Source: Fidelibacterota bacterium | GTDB taxonomy: Bacteria > Pseudomonadota > Alphaproteobacteria > Rhodospirillales > Rhodospirillaceae | DNA length: 64,000 nucleotides | Assembly (NCBI GenBank): GCA_947476275.1 | Contig: CANJPQ010000003.1 | Location: 1-64,000, forward strand | Direction of reading: 5' to 3' | Part shown: positions 41,525 to 50,079 of the stretch, one piece after another | Position numbering within the stretch: the first letter of the stretch is position 1 | How the letters are laid out: every line of letters starts with the position of its first letter | Translations under genes and position numbers: made by a program | Notes under the pieces: generated by a model | Told to the model about the DNA's origin: nothing | The model's database searches: none | Seen by the model: the letters and a program-made list of their open reading frames with translations, nothing else

Positions 41525-43044
41525 TAGGTCCCGCGCTGGATATACGGCACCCCGGCGAAAACGAGCCGCTCTGCGCCGCGGGGATCATCCATCACCTGAG
41601 ACACCTGATCGAAGATCATCGTCGCGCGACGGGGCAGGTCGTATGCCGGCCACGGCGGCAAGAGTGCAGTGGCCGGTTCGCCGGTGCGCGCAAAGGCAGC
41701 GAAGGCGCCGCTGACAACATCCGCCATACGTTGCGCGGCTGGGCCGGAGCCGGTGAGGGAACCAGGCGCGTCCACTGTGTCAAAGGCCAGGGGGATGTCG
41801 AGCGTGTGCGCTGCGCGCAGGCGGCCGTCGTCCAGCGGCGACGGCCAGTCGAGTTGATACATGTGCACCGGTGCGCCTTGCTGTGCGCGCAGTTCCGCTT
41901 CTATCAAAGCGCCGCGCCACGAGCGCCCTGCCGTGCTCGCAGCGAAAAAGATCTCCGTCGGCGAAAATTGGGGAAACAGGGCGCGATAGCGGGCGATCAC
42001 AAGGTCAGGGTCGATATCAATTCGCAGTTCCGGGGCGAGGACGGACGCGAGATCGTCCCAACTCAGCTTGTGGATGCGCGAATTGTTCCGAAAGAAGCCG
42101 CGCGTCTCGTCGTGGGTATTGCCGATGATCATCGGAATGCCCGCACTTTGCGGCGGCGCGTCCGGATAGAAAGGATGGCGCGGTAAGGTGTCACCGTCGA
42201 ACACTGGTCCGAAATAGAGACTGCTCACCGGCAGGGTCGGGTCCGCTGCGTTCATCGCCTCGACCAACGCCCCGACGGGCAGGTGTGGCACGTCTTCGGG
42301 CTTTGCATTGAGCGCGGCCAGGAAAGCTTGCGTCCGCGCGGCCGCCGCTTGCGGGCCCGATGCGGTGATTTGCTGGCCGCTCATGGTGATGGCGCGGTGA
42401 AACAGTCCCTGCGCTGCCGGCATGGACATAAGCGTGGCGATTTTCGCGCCGCCGCCGGACTGGCCGAATGCGGTGACATTGCCGGGATCGCCGCCGAAGG
42501 CTGCGATGCTGTCGCGTACCCACTGCAGCGCCAGGACGAGATCGAGCAGTCCAACGTTTCCGGATCCTCGGAACACCTTCATGTACAGATGGCCCAAAAC
42601 TGCCAGCCGATGCGTGACCGTCACAACGACGACATCCTGGCGCCGTGCTAAGCGCGCGCCATCTGTGATCGGGGCGGTACTGGAACCGTGGCTGTACTCA
42701 CCGCCGTGGATGTAGACCATCACCGGTCGCCGCGCCGTATCCGCACCTGGCGTCCAGACATTCAGGCACAGGCAATTCTCGCCGGTCGCCTCTTCCGCCT
42801 TTGTCTGTGGGCAGGCTGGTCCGAACGCAACGGTGTCACGCACGCCACGCCAGGATGGCGGCGGCGGGGCAGGGCGGAAGCGATAGGCCGCGGTGTCGGC
42901 GCCGTAGGGGATTCCTTTGAACGCCAATGTTCCCCGGTCGTGCGCACCGCGTATTTTGCCCGCAGGCGTGTCGACAACCGGCGCGGCCCGCGACACCGCG
43001 GCAGGCACCGCGGTCGCCAGCAGTCCGCGGCGCGAAAGGGTCAC
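41521..43044 (-). CDS. Tat-exported type-B carboxylesterase
   Basis: A 507-residue type-B carboxylesterase. The likely start is GTG 43044, overlapping the pectate lyase stop (GTGA); it gives a Tat signal TLSRRGLLATAVPAAVSRA. The esterase features are present: NCLCLNVWTP, VYIHGGEYSHGS (oxyanion hole), FGQSGGGAK with S196, the acid in NTHDETRGFF and the His in AAHTLDIPLAF. Its gene neighbours suggest removal of acetyl or methyl esters from pectin in the periplasm so that lyase can act, though classical pectin methylesterases have another fold. Ester preference cannot be read from sequence. Confidence 0.9.
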   Translation of the reverse strand: MTLSRRGLLATAVPAAVSRAAPVVDTPAGKIRGAHDRGTLAFKGIPYGADTAAYRFRPAPPPPSWRGVRDTVAFGPACPQTKAEEATGENCLCLNVWTPGADTARRPVMVYIHGGEYSHGSSTAPITDGARLARRQDVVVVTVTHRLAVLGHLYMKVFRGSGNVGLLDLVLALQWVRDSIAAFGGDPGNVTAFGQSGGGAKIATLMSMPAAQGLFHRAITMSGQQITASGPQAAAARTQAFLAALNAKPEDVPHLPVGALVEAMNAADPTLPVSSLYFGPVFDGDTLPRHPFYPDAPPQSAGIPMIIGNTHDETRGFFRNNSRIHKLSWDDLASVLAPELRIDIDPDLVIARYRALFPQFSPTEIFFAASTAGRSWRGALIEAELRAQQGAPVHMYQLDWPSPLDDGRLRAAHTLDIPLAFDTVDAPGSLTGSGPAAQRMADVVSGAFAAFARTGEPATALLPPWPAYDLPRRATMIFDQVSQVMDDPRGAERLVFAGVPYIQRGTY

Positions 43045-44399
43045 GTGCCCTTGGACTTGGCGCTTGAGTCCAAGGCGCCCGGCGTACGCGGCGTCATGAA
43101 GCGCAAGTCCCAATCGGCGGGATTGAAGGCACGGTGTGTTTCCTTCTCGACCGGATAGCCGCCCACTTCCTTCTCGCTGTCGATGATCTTGCCGCGGCCT
43201 TCCGCGACGTCGGCGATCAGACGCACATCGTGGTGATCGCGATCCCACGGGCGTGCCCCGGCATTCTTGAGAACCGAGGTTTGGACGTCGAGGGCGGGCA
43301 TCGCCTTGAGGCCTTCGGGCCATAGCATCGGCTTGTCGCGGTCAATGATCTTTGCCGACGTCGTCGTGTAGCGGCCGCGCATCGGCAGCGGTTCGCCCAC
43401 GCGATCGACGGCAATATTGTCGCTGCCGTGGTACTCAAGGTCGCCCGCGCCGCCCACTTCCAAGAAGGCCAGCGGACTCGGTGTGGAAGGACCGGCGCGC
43501 AGCACGTTGCCCACGGCGACCATCTGACCGAGTTGCGGCGGTACGTCTCCCCATTCCTCGGCCATCAGGTTGTAGTGCAGCGCGCGCTGCCCAGGATCGT
43601 AGATCAGGTTGTTCACGATCACGCCCCGCACGCCGCCCTTGAATAACGGACTGCGTTCGAAGTTGTGGGCATAGAGATTGCCGACGATCAGGATGTTGCT
43701 GACGTTGTCGTGGATCAGGCTACCTTTCGAATGTTCGACCTTGCCGTGTGTCGACCAGGCCAATCCTTCCGAGGCGATGTTGTTGCTGAACGTGATGTTG
43801 TGCGTCGTGCCTTTGCGCCAGTCGTCCGGAGTCTTGCCGGTAAAGCGCGGGCCGGACGCGGACATATTCTCGTCGGTCGCCCAAGAGAGCGAGCAGTGAT
43901 CGACAATCACGTTATAAGTCGCCCCGACCGTCGAGAACGCATCTTCCTCCCAGCCGCTTTGCTTCGGGTGGCCGGCCTCGCCGACGCGCACACGGATGTG
44001 CTGAAGGATCACGTCATGGGTCAGGACGTCGATGCCGCCCTTGATGAGGGTGATGCCGGGCGAGGGTGCTGTCTGACCCGCGACGGTCAGGAAGGGTGCG
44101 CTGATCTTGATGGTCTCGCTGTCGAGGTCGATCACGCCGCCGACCTCGAAGACGACGATGCGGGGTTCGTTCATCGCCAGCGCTTCGCGGAAAGAGCCGG
44201 GGCCCTTGTTCGCCAGCGTTGTGACCTTGATGATCTTGCCGCCGCGTCCGCCCGGTGTTGCTGCGGCCCATCCCGCGGCGCCGGGGAACGCGGGTAGTGC
44301 TTCCGATGCGCCCCAAGCCGGCATGCGAACCAAACTGACTGCTGCGCCGCCGAGAATCCCGCGCCGCGTGAACTTATGAATGATGTTGCGTTGCTCCAT
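43041..44399 (-). CDS. Tat-exported pectate lyase (PL1-like)
   Basis: A 452-residue right-handed beta-helix pectate lyase that cleaves polygalacturonate by beta-elimination. ATG 44399 follows GGGGAGGACACG and starts a Tat signal (FTRRGILGGAAVSLV to AWGASE). The mature start FPGAAGWAAATPGGRGGKIIKVT is typical for the family, as are GSFREALAMNEPRIVVFEVGG, HDVILQHIRVRVGE and NVIVDHCSLSWATDENMS, which carry the calcium-site Asp residues. The late THNITFSNNIASEGL and RSPLFKGG segments continue the helix. It is co-translated with the esterase and divergent from the hydratase gene, with a LacI operator between. Confidence 0.92.
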   Translation of the reverse strand: MEQRNIIHKFTRRGILGGAAVSLVRMPAWGASEALPAFPGAAGWAAATPGGRGGKIIKVTTLANKGPGSFREALAMNEPRIVVFEVGGVIDLDSETIKISAPFLTVAGQTAPSPGITLIKGGIDVLTHDVILQHIRVRVGEAGHPKQSGWEEDAFSTVGATYNVIVDHCSLSWATDENMSASGPRFTGKTPDDWRKGTTHNITFSNNIASEGLAWSTHGKVEHSKGSLIHDNVSNILIVGNLYAHNFERSPLFKGGVRGVIVNNLIYDPGQRALHYNLMAEEWGDVPPQLGQMVAVGNVLRAGPSTPSPLAFLEVGGAGDLEYHGSDNIAVDRVGEPLPMRGRYTTTSAKIIDRDKPMLWPEGLKAMPALDVQTSVLKNAGARPWDRDHHDVRLIADVAEGRGKIIDSEKEVGGYPVEKETHRAFNPADWDLRFMTPRTPGALDSSAKSKGT

Positions 44400-44481
44400 G
44401 GACGTGTCCTCCCCACCCGCTCCCCGAGACGAACGATAAACCCATGCGAAATCGGTGCAAACGCCGCTTCTTCGATTGAAA

Positions 44482-44498
44482 ATGACACCGGTTTCCTT
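44482..44498. promoter_or_regulatory. Putative LacI operator between pectate lyase and hydratase genes
   Basis: ATGACACCGGTTTCCTT, centred at 44489/44490, holds the exact 10-mer TGACACCGGT. It lies 83 bp before the pectate lyase start and 71 bp before the hydratase start, so it can control both divergent operons. Confidence 0.65.
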
Positions 44499-44552
44499 TA
44501 GACCCACGTTAGGCGCGGAACGGCGCCCTGGCAAGGGGACGAAGGGGATTGC

Positions 44553-45374
44553 GTGGCTGATTCGGCGGCACAGACTCTTGCGGCATCGAAAGCACTGCCG
44601 ACGGCGCGGCGGCTGGTGGAAGCGCGCCAATCGGCGCAGCCGCTCGATGGTTTCCCGGGCCATATCCCCGCAGACCTGGAAGACGCCTACGCCTGCCAGG
44701 ATGCGGCGATCGGGCTATGGCCGGATGTGATCGTGGGGTGGAAAGTCGGGAAAGTGGCGCCGGCGTTCGCGGCCGACGTGGAAGACGCGCGCCTGGTCGG
44801 CCCGATTTTCCGTCGCGGATTGAGTCTCGCGCAAGCCGGCAAGGAAACCATCTTTCCTGTGTTCGTGCGCGGCTTCGCCGCTGTCGAAGGAGAGTTCGTA
44901 TTCCATCTGGGCCGGGATGCCGCGCCGGAGAAAACCACGTGGTCTCCCGCAGAGGCGGCGGAACTCGTCGAGGCGCTGCACATCGGCATCGAAACCGCCG
45001 GCAGTCCGCTGGCGACCATAAACGACTTGGGGCCGGCCGTTATCATCTCGGACTTCGGCAATAACGATGGCCTGATTCTCGGGCCGGCGATTGCGAATTG
45101 GCGCGAGAAGGTGACGGGTCTGGCGTGCGAGACATTCATCAACGATGCTTCCGTCGGCAAGGGGCGCGCCAATCTTGACGACATTCTTGATGGTCTGTGT
45201 TTTGCGCTGCAGCGCAACGCGCGCCGCGCCCGGCCTCTGAAGGCCGGCGATTATATCTCGACCGGCGCAGTCACTGGCGTGCACGATATCCGTGCGGGCC
45301 AGGCGGCATTGGTGAAATTCGGCGATGCGGGGGAGTTGCGCTGTCGCGCTGTCCCTGCGCCGGCCAAAGTCTGA
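44553..45374 (+). CDS. 2-keto-4-pentenoate hydratase / fumarylacetoacetase-family enzyme
   Basis: A 273-residue protein from GTG 44553, after GGGACGAAGGGG. It matches the 2-keto-4-pentenoate hydratase branch of the FAH superfamily: AYACQDAAIGLWPDVIVGWKVG near the start, RGFAAVEGEFVFHLG with the metal-binding Glu residues, LVEALHIGIETAGSPLATIND, and GDYISTGAVTGVHDIRAGQAA. Such enzymes hydrate or isomerise 2-keto acids with Mg2+. It lies in the pectin locus under a shared operator, before the hexuronate transporter, but no standard step of pectin breakdown needs it. It may handle a 2-keto-3-deoxy acid or a side product. Confidence 0.87.
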   Translation: MADSAAQTLAASKALPTARRLVEARQSAQPLDGFPGHIPADLEDAYACQDAAIGLWPDVIVGWKVGKVAPAFAADVEDARLVGPIFRRGLSLAQAGKETIFPVFVRGFAAVEGEFVFHLGRDAAPEKTTWSPAEAAELVEALHIGIETAGSPLATINDLGPAVIISDFGNNDGLILGPAIANWREKVTGLACETFINDASVGKGRANLDDILDGLCFALQRNARRARPLKAGDYISTGAVTGVHDIRAGQAALVKFGDAGELRCRAVPAPAKV

Positions 45375-45407
45375 TCCCACGACGTCGTATCTCGGGGAGG
45401 GGAAACG

Positions 45408-46694
45408 ATGACGACCGAAACGGTGCCGACGGCGCCGATACCAACAGCAAGCGTCGGGCGATACCGATGGGTGATCTGCGGTCTGCTGTTCGCCGCGAAC
45501 GCCATCAACTACATCGACCGGCAAGCCATCGGCGTGCTCAAGCCGACGTTGCAGGCCGAGTTCGGTTGGACCGAGGTCACCTACGGCGACATTGTCTTCT
45601 GGTTCCAGGCGGCGTACGCCATCGGCTATATCGTTTTCGGCGGCCTGATCGACCGCATCGGTGCGCGCTTCGGCTATGCCCTGGCGGTCGGCATTTGGAC
45701 CGTTGCCCACATGGCCCATGCCGGCGCGAGTTCCGTGCTCAGTTTCATGCTCGTACGCTTCGGCCTTGGCATCGGCGAGGCGGGAAACTTTCCCGCCGGC
45801 CTGAAGGCCGTGGCGGAATGGTACCCGAAACGAGAGCGCGCGTTGGCCGTGGGCATCTTCAACGCTGGCACCAATATCGGTGCGGTGATTACGCCGTTGA
45901 TCGTTCCCGCCGTTACGCTCGCCTATGGCTGGCGCGCCGCATTTCTGATTACGGGCCTATTCAGCGTCATTTGGATCATTGTTTGGCTCATCGTTTACAA
46001 GCGACCCGCCGAGCAGCCGAAAGTGTCCGCCGCGGAACTGGCATACATCCAAAGCGATCCGCCGGATCCGGCGAAGGCCATGCCGTGGCTGAGCCTGCTG
46101 CCGTACCGGGAGACCTGGGCATACGCGTTGGGGAAGTTCCTGATTGATCCCATCTGGTTTATCTTCCTGTTCTGGCTGCCGGATTTTTTCTCAAAGCGTT
46201 ACGGCCTCGATCTTGCCAGCTTCGGTCCGCCGTTGGTCGCGGTATATCTGATCTCAGACGTCGGCAGTGTGGCCGGCGGGTGGCTGTCGTCGCATCTGAT
46301 TAAGCGTGGCCGCACCATCAATGTAGCGCGCAAGACAACGATGTTGATCTGCGCCATCGCGGTCACGCCGGTGATGTTCGCGATGTACGCCGATTCTGTT
46401 TGGTTGGCGGTCGCCCTTGTCGGGCTCGCCACGGCTGGTCATCAAGGGTTCTCTGCAAACCTCTACACGTTGCCGTCCGATGTGTTTCCGCGCCGCGCGG
46501 TCGCATCGGTGGTGGGAATTGGGGGTATGCTCGGCTCCGTCGGCGGCATGCTGATGGCAAAGTATGTCGGCTATGTGCTCGAGGAGATCGGCTCCTATAC
46601 CCCGATTTTTGTCGTTGCAGGCTGCGTGTATCTTCTCGCATTGCTCGTGATCCACATCCTCATGCCACGTCTCACACCGGTCGAGATGAAATGA
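45408..46694 (+). CDS. exuT: Hexuronate transporter (MFS, ExuT-like)
   Basis: A 428-residue inner-membrane transporter of the anion:cation symporter branch of the MFS. ATG 45408 follows GGGGAGGGGAAACG. About 12 membrane segments are visible. Motifs typical for hexuronate or gluconate carriers are NAINYIDRQAIGVLKPTLQ, FGGLIDRIGARFGYALAVGIWTVA shortened here to FGGLIDRIGARFG, and RFGLGIGEAGNFPAG. In this locus it should import galacturonate or unsaturated uronates by proton symport. It overlaps the aldolase gene by ATGA. Confidence 0.9.
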   Translation: MTTETVPTAPIPTASVGRYRWVICGLLFAANAINYIDRQAIGVLKPTLQAEFGWTEVTYGDIVFWFQAAYAIGYIVFGGLIDRIGARFGYALAVGIWTVAHMAHAGASSVLSFMLVRFGLGIGEAGNFPAGLKAVAEWYPKRERALAVGIFNAGTNIGAVITPLIVPAVTLAYGWRAAFLITGLFSVIWIIVWLIVYKRPAEQPKVSAAELAYIQSDPPDPAKAMPWLSLLPYRETWAYALGKFLIDPIWFIFLFWLPDFFSKRYGLDLASFGPPLVAVYLISDVGSVAGGWLSSHLIKRGRTINVARKTTMLICAIAVTPVMFAMYADSVWLAVALVGLATAGHQGFSANLYTLPSDVFPRRAVASVVGIGGMLGSVGGMLMAKYVGYVLEEIGSYTPIFVVAGCVYLLALLVIHILMPRLTPVEMK

Positions 46695-47311
46695 TCGCGC
46701 TGCCGCCGGAGTTGCTTCAGGACCGTGTCGTCGCGGTACTGCGGGCCAAAAGCATGGCCGCGCCGCGGGAGATTGGCGCGGCGTTGGTGCGCGCCGGCGT
46801 CCGGTGCATCGAGCTGACCTACACCATCGCCGATGTCCTCCCGCACATTGCCGCGGTTGCGCAGATTCCGGGCGCCGTGGTGGGAGCTGGGACAGTATTG
46901 TCGGCACAACAGGCGCGCGACGCCATCGCTGCCGGAGCGCGGTTCTTGGTGACGCCTGCGGTACGGCCCGAAGTTGCGACCGTGGCCAAGGCCGCGGGCG
47001 TTCCCGTGATCATGGGCGCGTTCACACCGACCGAGGTGGCAGCCGCGATCGACCTGGCTCCGGCGGCCATCAAGATCTTCCCGAGCGATGTCGGCGGCCC
47101 GGCCTATCTCAAGAGCCTACGTGGTCCCTTCGACAAGGTGCAGTTCATGCCGAGCGGCGGCGTAACCGCGCAGAATGCCAAGGACTGGCTGAAGGCCGGT
47201 GCCGTCGCGGTCTCCGCCGGATCCAGCCTCGCGTCGACCGATTCGTTGATCGCCGGCGATCATGCGCGAATTGCGGCTGCCGCTGCGGAATTCGTAAATG
47301 CGCTGAAGTAG
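46691..47311 (+). CDS. eda: KDPG aldolase
   Basis: A 206-residue 2-keto-3-deoxy-6-phosphogluconate aldolase, which splits KDPG into pyruvate and glyceraldehyde-3-phosphate. ATG 46691 overlaps the transporter stop. The proton-transfer Glu is E41 in IELTYT, and the Schiff-base Lys is K128 in AAIKIFPSD; VGAGTVLSAQQARDAIAAGA and MGAFTPTEVAAA are family motifs, with FMPSGGVTAQN forming the phosphate site. It completes the pathway from kduI, kduD and kdgK. IELTYT differs slightly from the common IEVTLRT, as in related KDPGal aldolases, so some breadth in substrate is possible. Confidence 0.93.
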   Translation: MIALPPELLQDRVVAVLRAKSMAAPREIGAALVRAGVRCIELTYTIADVLPHIAAVAQIPGAVVGAGTVLSAQQARDAIAAGARFLVTPAVRPEVATVAKAAGVPVIMGAFTPTEVAAAIDLAPAAIKIFPSDVGGPAYLKSLRGPFDKVQFMPSGGVTAQNAKDWLKAGAVAVSAGSSLASTDSLIAGDHARIAAAAAEFVNALK

Positions 47312-47351
47312 TCCCGCGTCGCTGATATGTGTCTGTTCTGCGGGAATCATG

Positions 47352-47501
47352 TCACCGAACGCCCAGGGCACTGCTGACGGCAGCAAAGGCGGCGCTCAGG
47401 TTATCGCCGATCGCCTGCAACACGATGATGATAACCACCGACACCAAACTGACGATCAGGCCATATTCGATCACGGTCGCGCCTTTGTCGTCGCGAGCCA
47501 T
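47352..47501 (-). CDS. Flp/Fap-type pilin
   Basis: A 49-residue prepilin from ATG 47501, after AGGGAGGGCTGCGG. It has a short basic leader (MARDDKG) and the Flp signature ATVIEYGLIVSLVSVVIII, where the prepilin peptidase cuts after Gly and Glu5 guides assembly. The C-terminus is short (NLSAAFAAVSSALGVR). Flp pilins form Tad pili for adhesion. No tad/cpa assembly genes are beside it, so assembly must rely on genes elsewhere, or the protein is an orphan. Confidence 0.9.
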   Translation of the reverse strand: MARDDKGATVIEYGLIVSLVSVVIIIVLQAIGDNLSAAFAAVSSALGVR

Positions 47502-47690
47502 CCGCAGCCCTCCCTGGATGTGCGCGTTGTAACCCCCGCTTTCAAAGTGCCCGCGGGCTGAACGCAACACGCTACAAACGAGCCGATCTTTGACCGGGTT
47601 GCCGGGATAGCTGCGCTTTCCCCGTAATAAGTTATGCAACCTTTTCCTCAGGGTTCTTGACAAAAATTCCCACGCGAGGCGCTGTTTGAC

Positions 47691-47706
47691 CTATACGCGT
47701 GTATAG
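47691..47706. promoter_or_regulatory. Palindrome CTATAC-GCGT-GTATAG before MmgE/PrpD gene
   Basis: A perfect 6-bp inverted repeat around GCGT, 57 bp before the start at 47763 and after a TTGAC. Palindromes of this style suit GntR- or TetR-type regulators. No such regulator lies in the window, so the protein that binds is unknown. Confidence 0.45.
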
Positions 47707-47762
47707 TTCACGCCCGCACCGCGGCGACATCTGCGCTGCGCTGGGTTCTCGGCAAGGCCACT

Positions 47763-49061
47763 ATGTCTGCATCCCTCGACTTTCGCGGCACGTTACGTTG
47801 GCTCTTCGCGACGCCGCTTCGTTCCCAAGACGACGTCATGTCAAAAACGCGCTTGCTGCTGCTCGATACCATCGCTTGTGTCGTAGCGGGGTTGCGCGAA
47901 GCGGAACCTGCCGCTCTTGCGGGCTTTCGTTCCATGACTGCGCCCGGCGGTGCGGCGTGGCCTGGATCGGCGGCGATGGCGCCTGCGGATGCAGCGTTTG
48001 TCGGCGGCGTGGCGGCTTGCTGGCACGAGGCGTGCGAAGGGCTTGCCCGCGCCCATGGTCGCCCGGGTCTGCACGCTGTTCCGGTGGCCTATGCGCTTGG
48101 TCGGGCGCGTGGTGCGGCGCTCGGCGAGATCCTGGAAGCCATTGTGTGGGGCTATGAGATCGGTGGCCGGGCAGGGGAGGCCATTCGCATCCGCGCCGGC
48201 CTGCATGTGGACGGCACATGGGGCACATTTGCGGCGGTCGCGGCAGCAGCTAAGATGATCGGTCTCGACGAAGTGCGCAGTCTTGAAGCCTTGGCGATGG
48301 CGGCGTGTCAGCTGCCGACGTCTCTTTACGAGCCGGTCGCCAAAGGGCGGACGGCGCGCAACACATATGCCGGGCACGCCGTATTGCTGGCGATTCCAAT
48401 TGTGGAGGCCGCTGCGGCGGGCATTACGGCGCCGGAGTCTGCGTTTGCACTGGCTGCGCAGTCGCTCGCGGGCGACGCGATCCGCACATCGTGGCCCTGG
48501 GCGCCGCCGGGAGAGTTCCTGATCCTTCAGGGCTATCTAAAACCCTTCGCTGCTGTTCGGCATGTGCACTACGCCGCATCGTGCGCGATCGCGCGTCACA
48601 GGACGCACGCGGATACGCGCGATATCCGGGGTATTACCCTGCGCACCTATGGCGAGGCATTGACCTACTGCGGTAACCGTCGTCCGAAGACGCCGATTCA
48701 AGCGCAGTTCAGCCTCACCCATGGCGCGGCGTATGCATTGCGCGAAGGCAGTCTCGGGCCGGAGGCCTACGCAGCGGATGTATTCGCTGACGCGGAGCAA
48801 TCGCGGCTGGAATCGCTGATCGACCTAGTCGTGGATCCGGCAATGACCGGCCGCGGCGCATCGTTGAAGGTCGAGACCGCACACGGCACGGAAGACTATT
48901 CCGTCACGTCGGTCGTCGGCGATCCGGACAAGCCACTCGACGTCGACGCCGTGCGCGCGAAGGCCATTGCCTATATGACGCCGACCGTGGGGCCTGCCGT
49001 CGCGGCGTCAATCGCCAAGGCGATTCTGACCGGTGCGCTGGATGCACCGCTGCCGAATTAG
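47763..49061 (+). CDS. MmgE/PrpD family protein
   Basis: A 432-residue MmgE/PrpD-fold protein, the family of 2-methylcitrate dehydratase and cis-aconitate decarboxylase. The N-terminal helical domain has KTRLLLLDTIACVVAGLRE and CWHEACEGLARAHGRPGLHAVPVA; the usual second part is DGTWGTFAAVAAAAKMIGLD, KGRTARNTYAGHAVL and KPFAAVRHVHYA. No propionate or itaconate genes are near. The following gene (49300) is arylmalonate-decarboxylase-like, so both may act on a branched di- or tricarboxylate. The palindrome at 47691 may control both. Confidence 0.88.
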   Translation: MSASLDFRGTLRWLFATPLRSQDDVMSKTRLLLLDTIACVVAGLREAEPAALAGFRSMTAPGGAAWPGSAAMAPADAAFVGGVAACWHEACEGLARAHGRPGLHAVPVAYALGRARGAALGEILEAIVWGYEIGGRAGEAIRIRAGLHVDGTWGTFAAVAAAAKMIGLDEVRSLEALAMAACQLPTSLYEPVAKGRTARNTYAGHAVLLAIPIVEAAAAGITAPESAFALAAQSLAGDAIRTSWPWAPPGEFLILQGYLKPFAAVRHVHYAASCAIARHRTHADTRDIRGITLRTYGEALTYCGNRRPKTPIQAQFSLTHGAAYALREGSLGPEAYAADVFADAEQSRLESLIDLVVDPAMTGRGASLKVETAHGTEDYSVTSVVGDPDKPLDVDAVRAKAIAYMTPTVGPAVAASIAKAILTGALDAPLPN

Positions 49062-49299
49062 GCGACGCTCTTTTCACTGCTATCTCCAGCCGGCGACATT
49101 TCGAAGATCGCAAAAGCTGGGTGCTCTCCTAGTGGAGCGATTGCCTGAGGTCTCAAGTAAGCGCGCCACAACCGCGATCAAGTCTTAGTAACGTGCTGCA
49201 GCCTGTTCGGCCCCCGTACAGCACGCAATGGATCGCTTGCCTTTCGGAGCGGGCCCCGCCATGCATTCCGTACTCTTCGTGGTCCAAAGGATTCCTTCT

Positions 49300-50079
49300 A
49301 TGACTAATCCCAACGCGGCACGTGTTCGTGACGGACTCGGCTTCCGCGCAGTCTTCGGCGTGCTGGTGCCCTACACCAACACGATTGCTCAGCCGGAGTA
49401 TGATGCGATGCGGCCCGTCGGCGTGACCAATCACGTGGCGCGCATGGAGCAATCTGCCTCCGGCCGCAGTTACGGCACCATGGACGAATATCGCGCGCGG
49501 CTTGCGCGCGGTACGGACTACATCAAGCGAGCGATCGACACGGTGTTGCCATGCGAGCCGCACCAAATCATCCTCGGCCATTCCATCGACAGCTTTCGCG
49601 GCGGTCTCGCCGGCTCGGACGAGATGAAGCGCGACCTTGAGGCCTACACCGGCGGTGTGCCATTGATTTTGCCATCCCACGCATTCATTGCCGCGCTCAA
49701 GGCGCTCGGTGTCGGCAAGCGTCTTTGTGCGATCACGCCCTATTGGCCGCCCGCGGACGAACAGGTGGACCTGTTCTTCAAGGATGCCGGCTATGACGTG
49801 CGCAAGATCATCGGTATGAAGCGCCCACGGCCTGTCGACATCGCCTCGACGCCGAACGATGTGGTTGTCGCTGCTCTGAAGGAACTTGCCGCTGAGAAGC
49901 CCGACGTCATTGTCCAGCCGGGCACCAACTTGGCTACCTCGCGCATGGCGGTGGGATTCTCCGAGTGGCTCGGGATTCCGGTGGTGTCCTGCAACGCGGC
50001 AACCTACTGGCACGCTCTGCGCAGCTACGGTATCAACGACCGCATGGACGGATTCGGACCGCTGTTCAGCGAGCACTAG
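49300..50079 (+). CDS. Maleate isomerase / arylmalonate decarboxylase-like protein
   Basis: A 259-residue member of the Asp/Glu racemase superfamily. ATG 49300 is chosen, though 49228 and 49261 are in frame. The start FRAVFGVLVPYTNTIAQPEY is typical for maleate isomerase and arylmalonate decarboxylase. The second-half Cys is present in VVSCNAATYW (C231). The first-half position, a Cys in maleate isomerase and racemases, reads ILGHSIDS with His94-Ser, so one-Cys chemistry like a decarboxylase is more likely than isomerisation. It is 238 bp after the MmgE/PrpD gene on the same strand. Confidence 0.85.
   Translation: MTNPNAARVRDGLGFRAVFGVLVPYTNTIAQPEYDAMRPVGVTNHVARMEQSASGRSYGTMDEYRARLARGTDYIKRAIDTVLPCEPHQIILGHSIDSFRGGLAGSDEMKRDLEAYTGGVPLILPSHAFIAALKALGVGKRLCAITPYWPPADEQVDLFFKDAGYDVRKIIGMKRPRPVDIASTPNDVVVAALKELAAEKPDVIVQPGTNLATSRMAVGFSEWLGIPVVSCNAATYWHALRSYGINDRMDGFGPLFSEH

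Noticed and set aside
47347-47362. TCATGTCACCGAAC as a further LacI operator
   Set aside because: It lacks the full TGACACCGGT core, lies at the end of the aldolase and pilin genes, and has no promoter role there.
47657-47707. TTGACA or TTGACC with TATAGT as a promoter for the MmgE/PrpD gene
   Set aside because: Spacing is 10 or more than 28 bp, outside the usual 16-18, so only the palindrome is reported.
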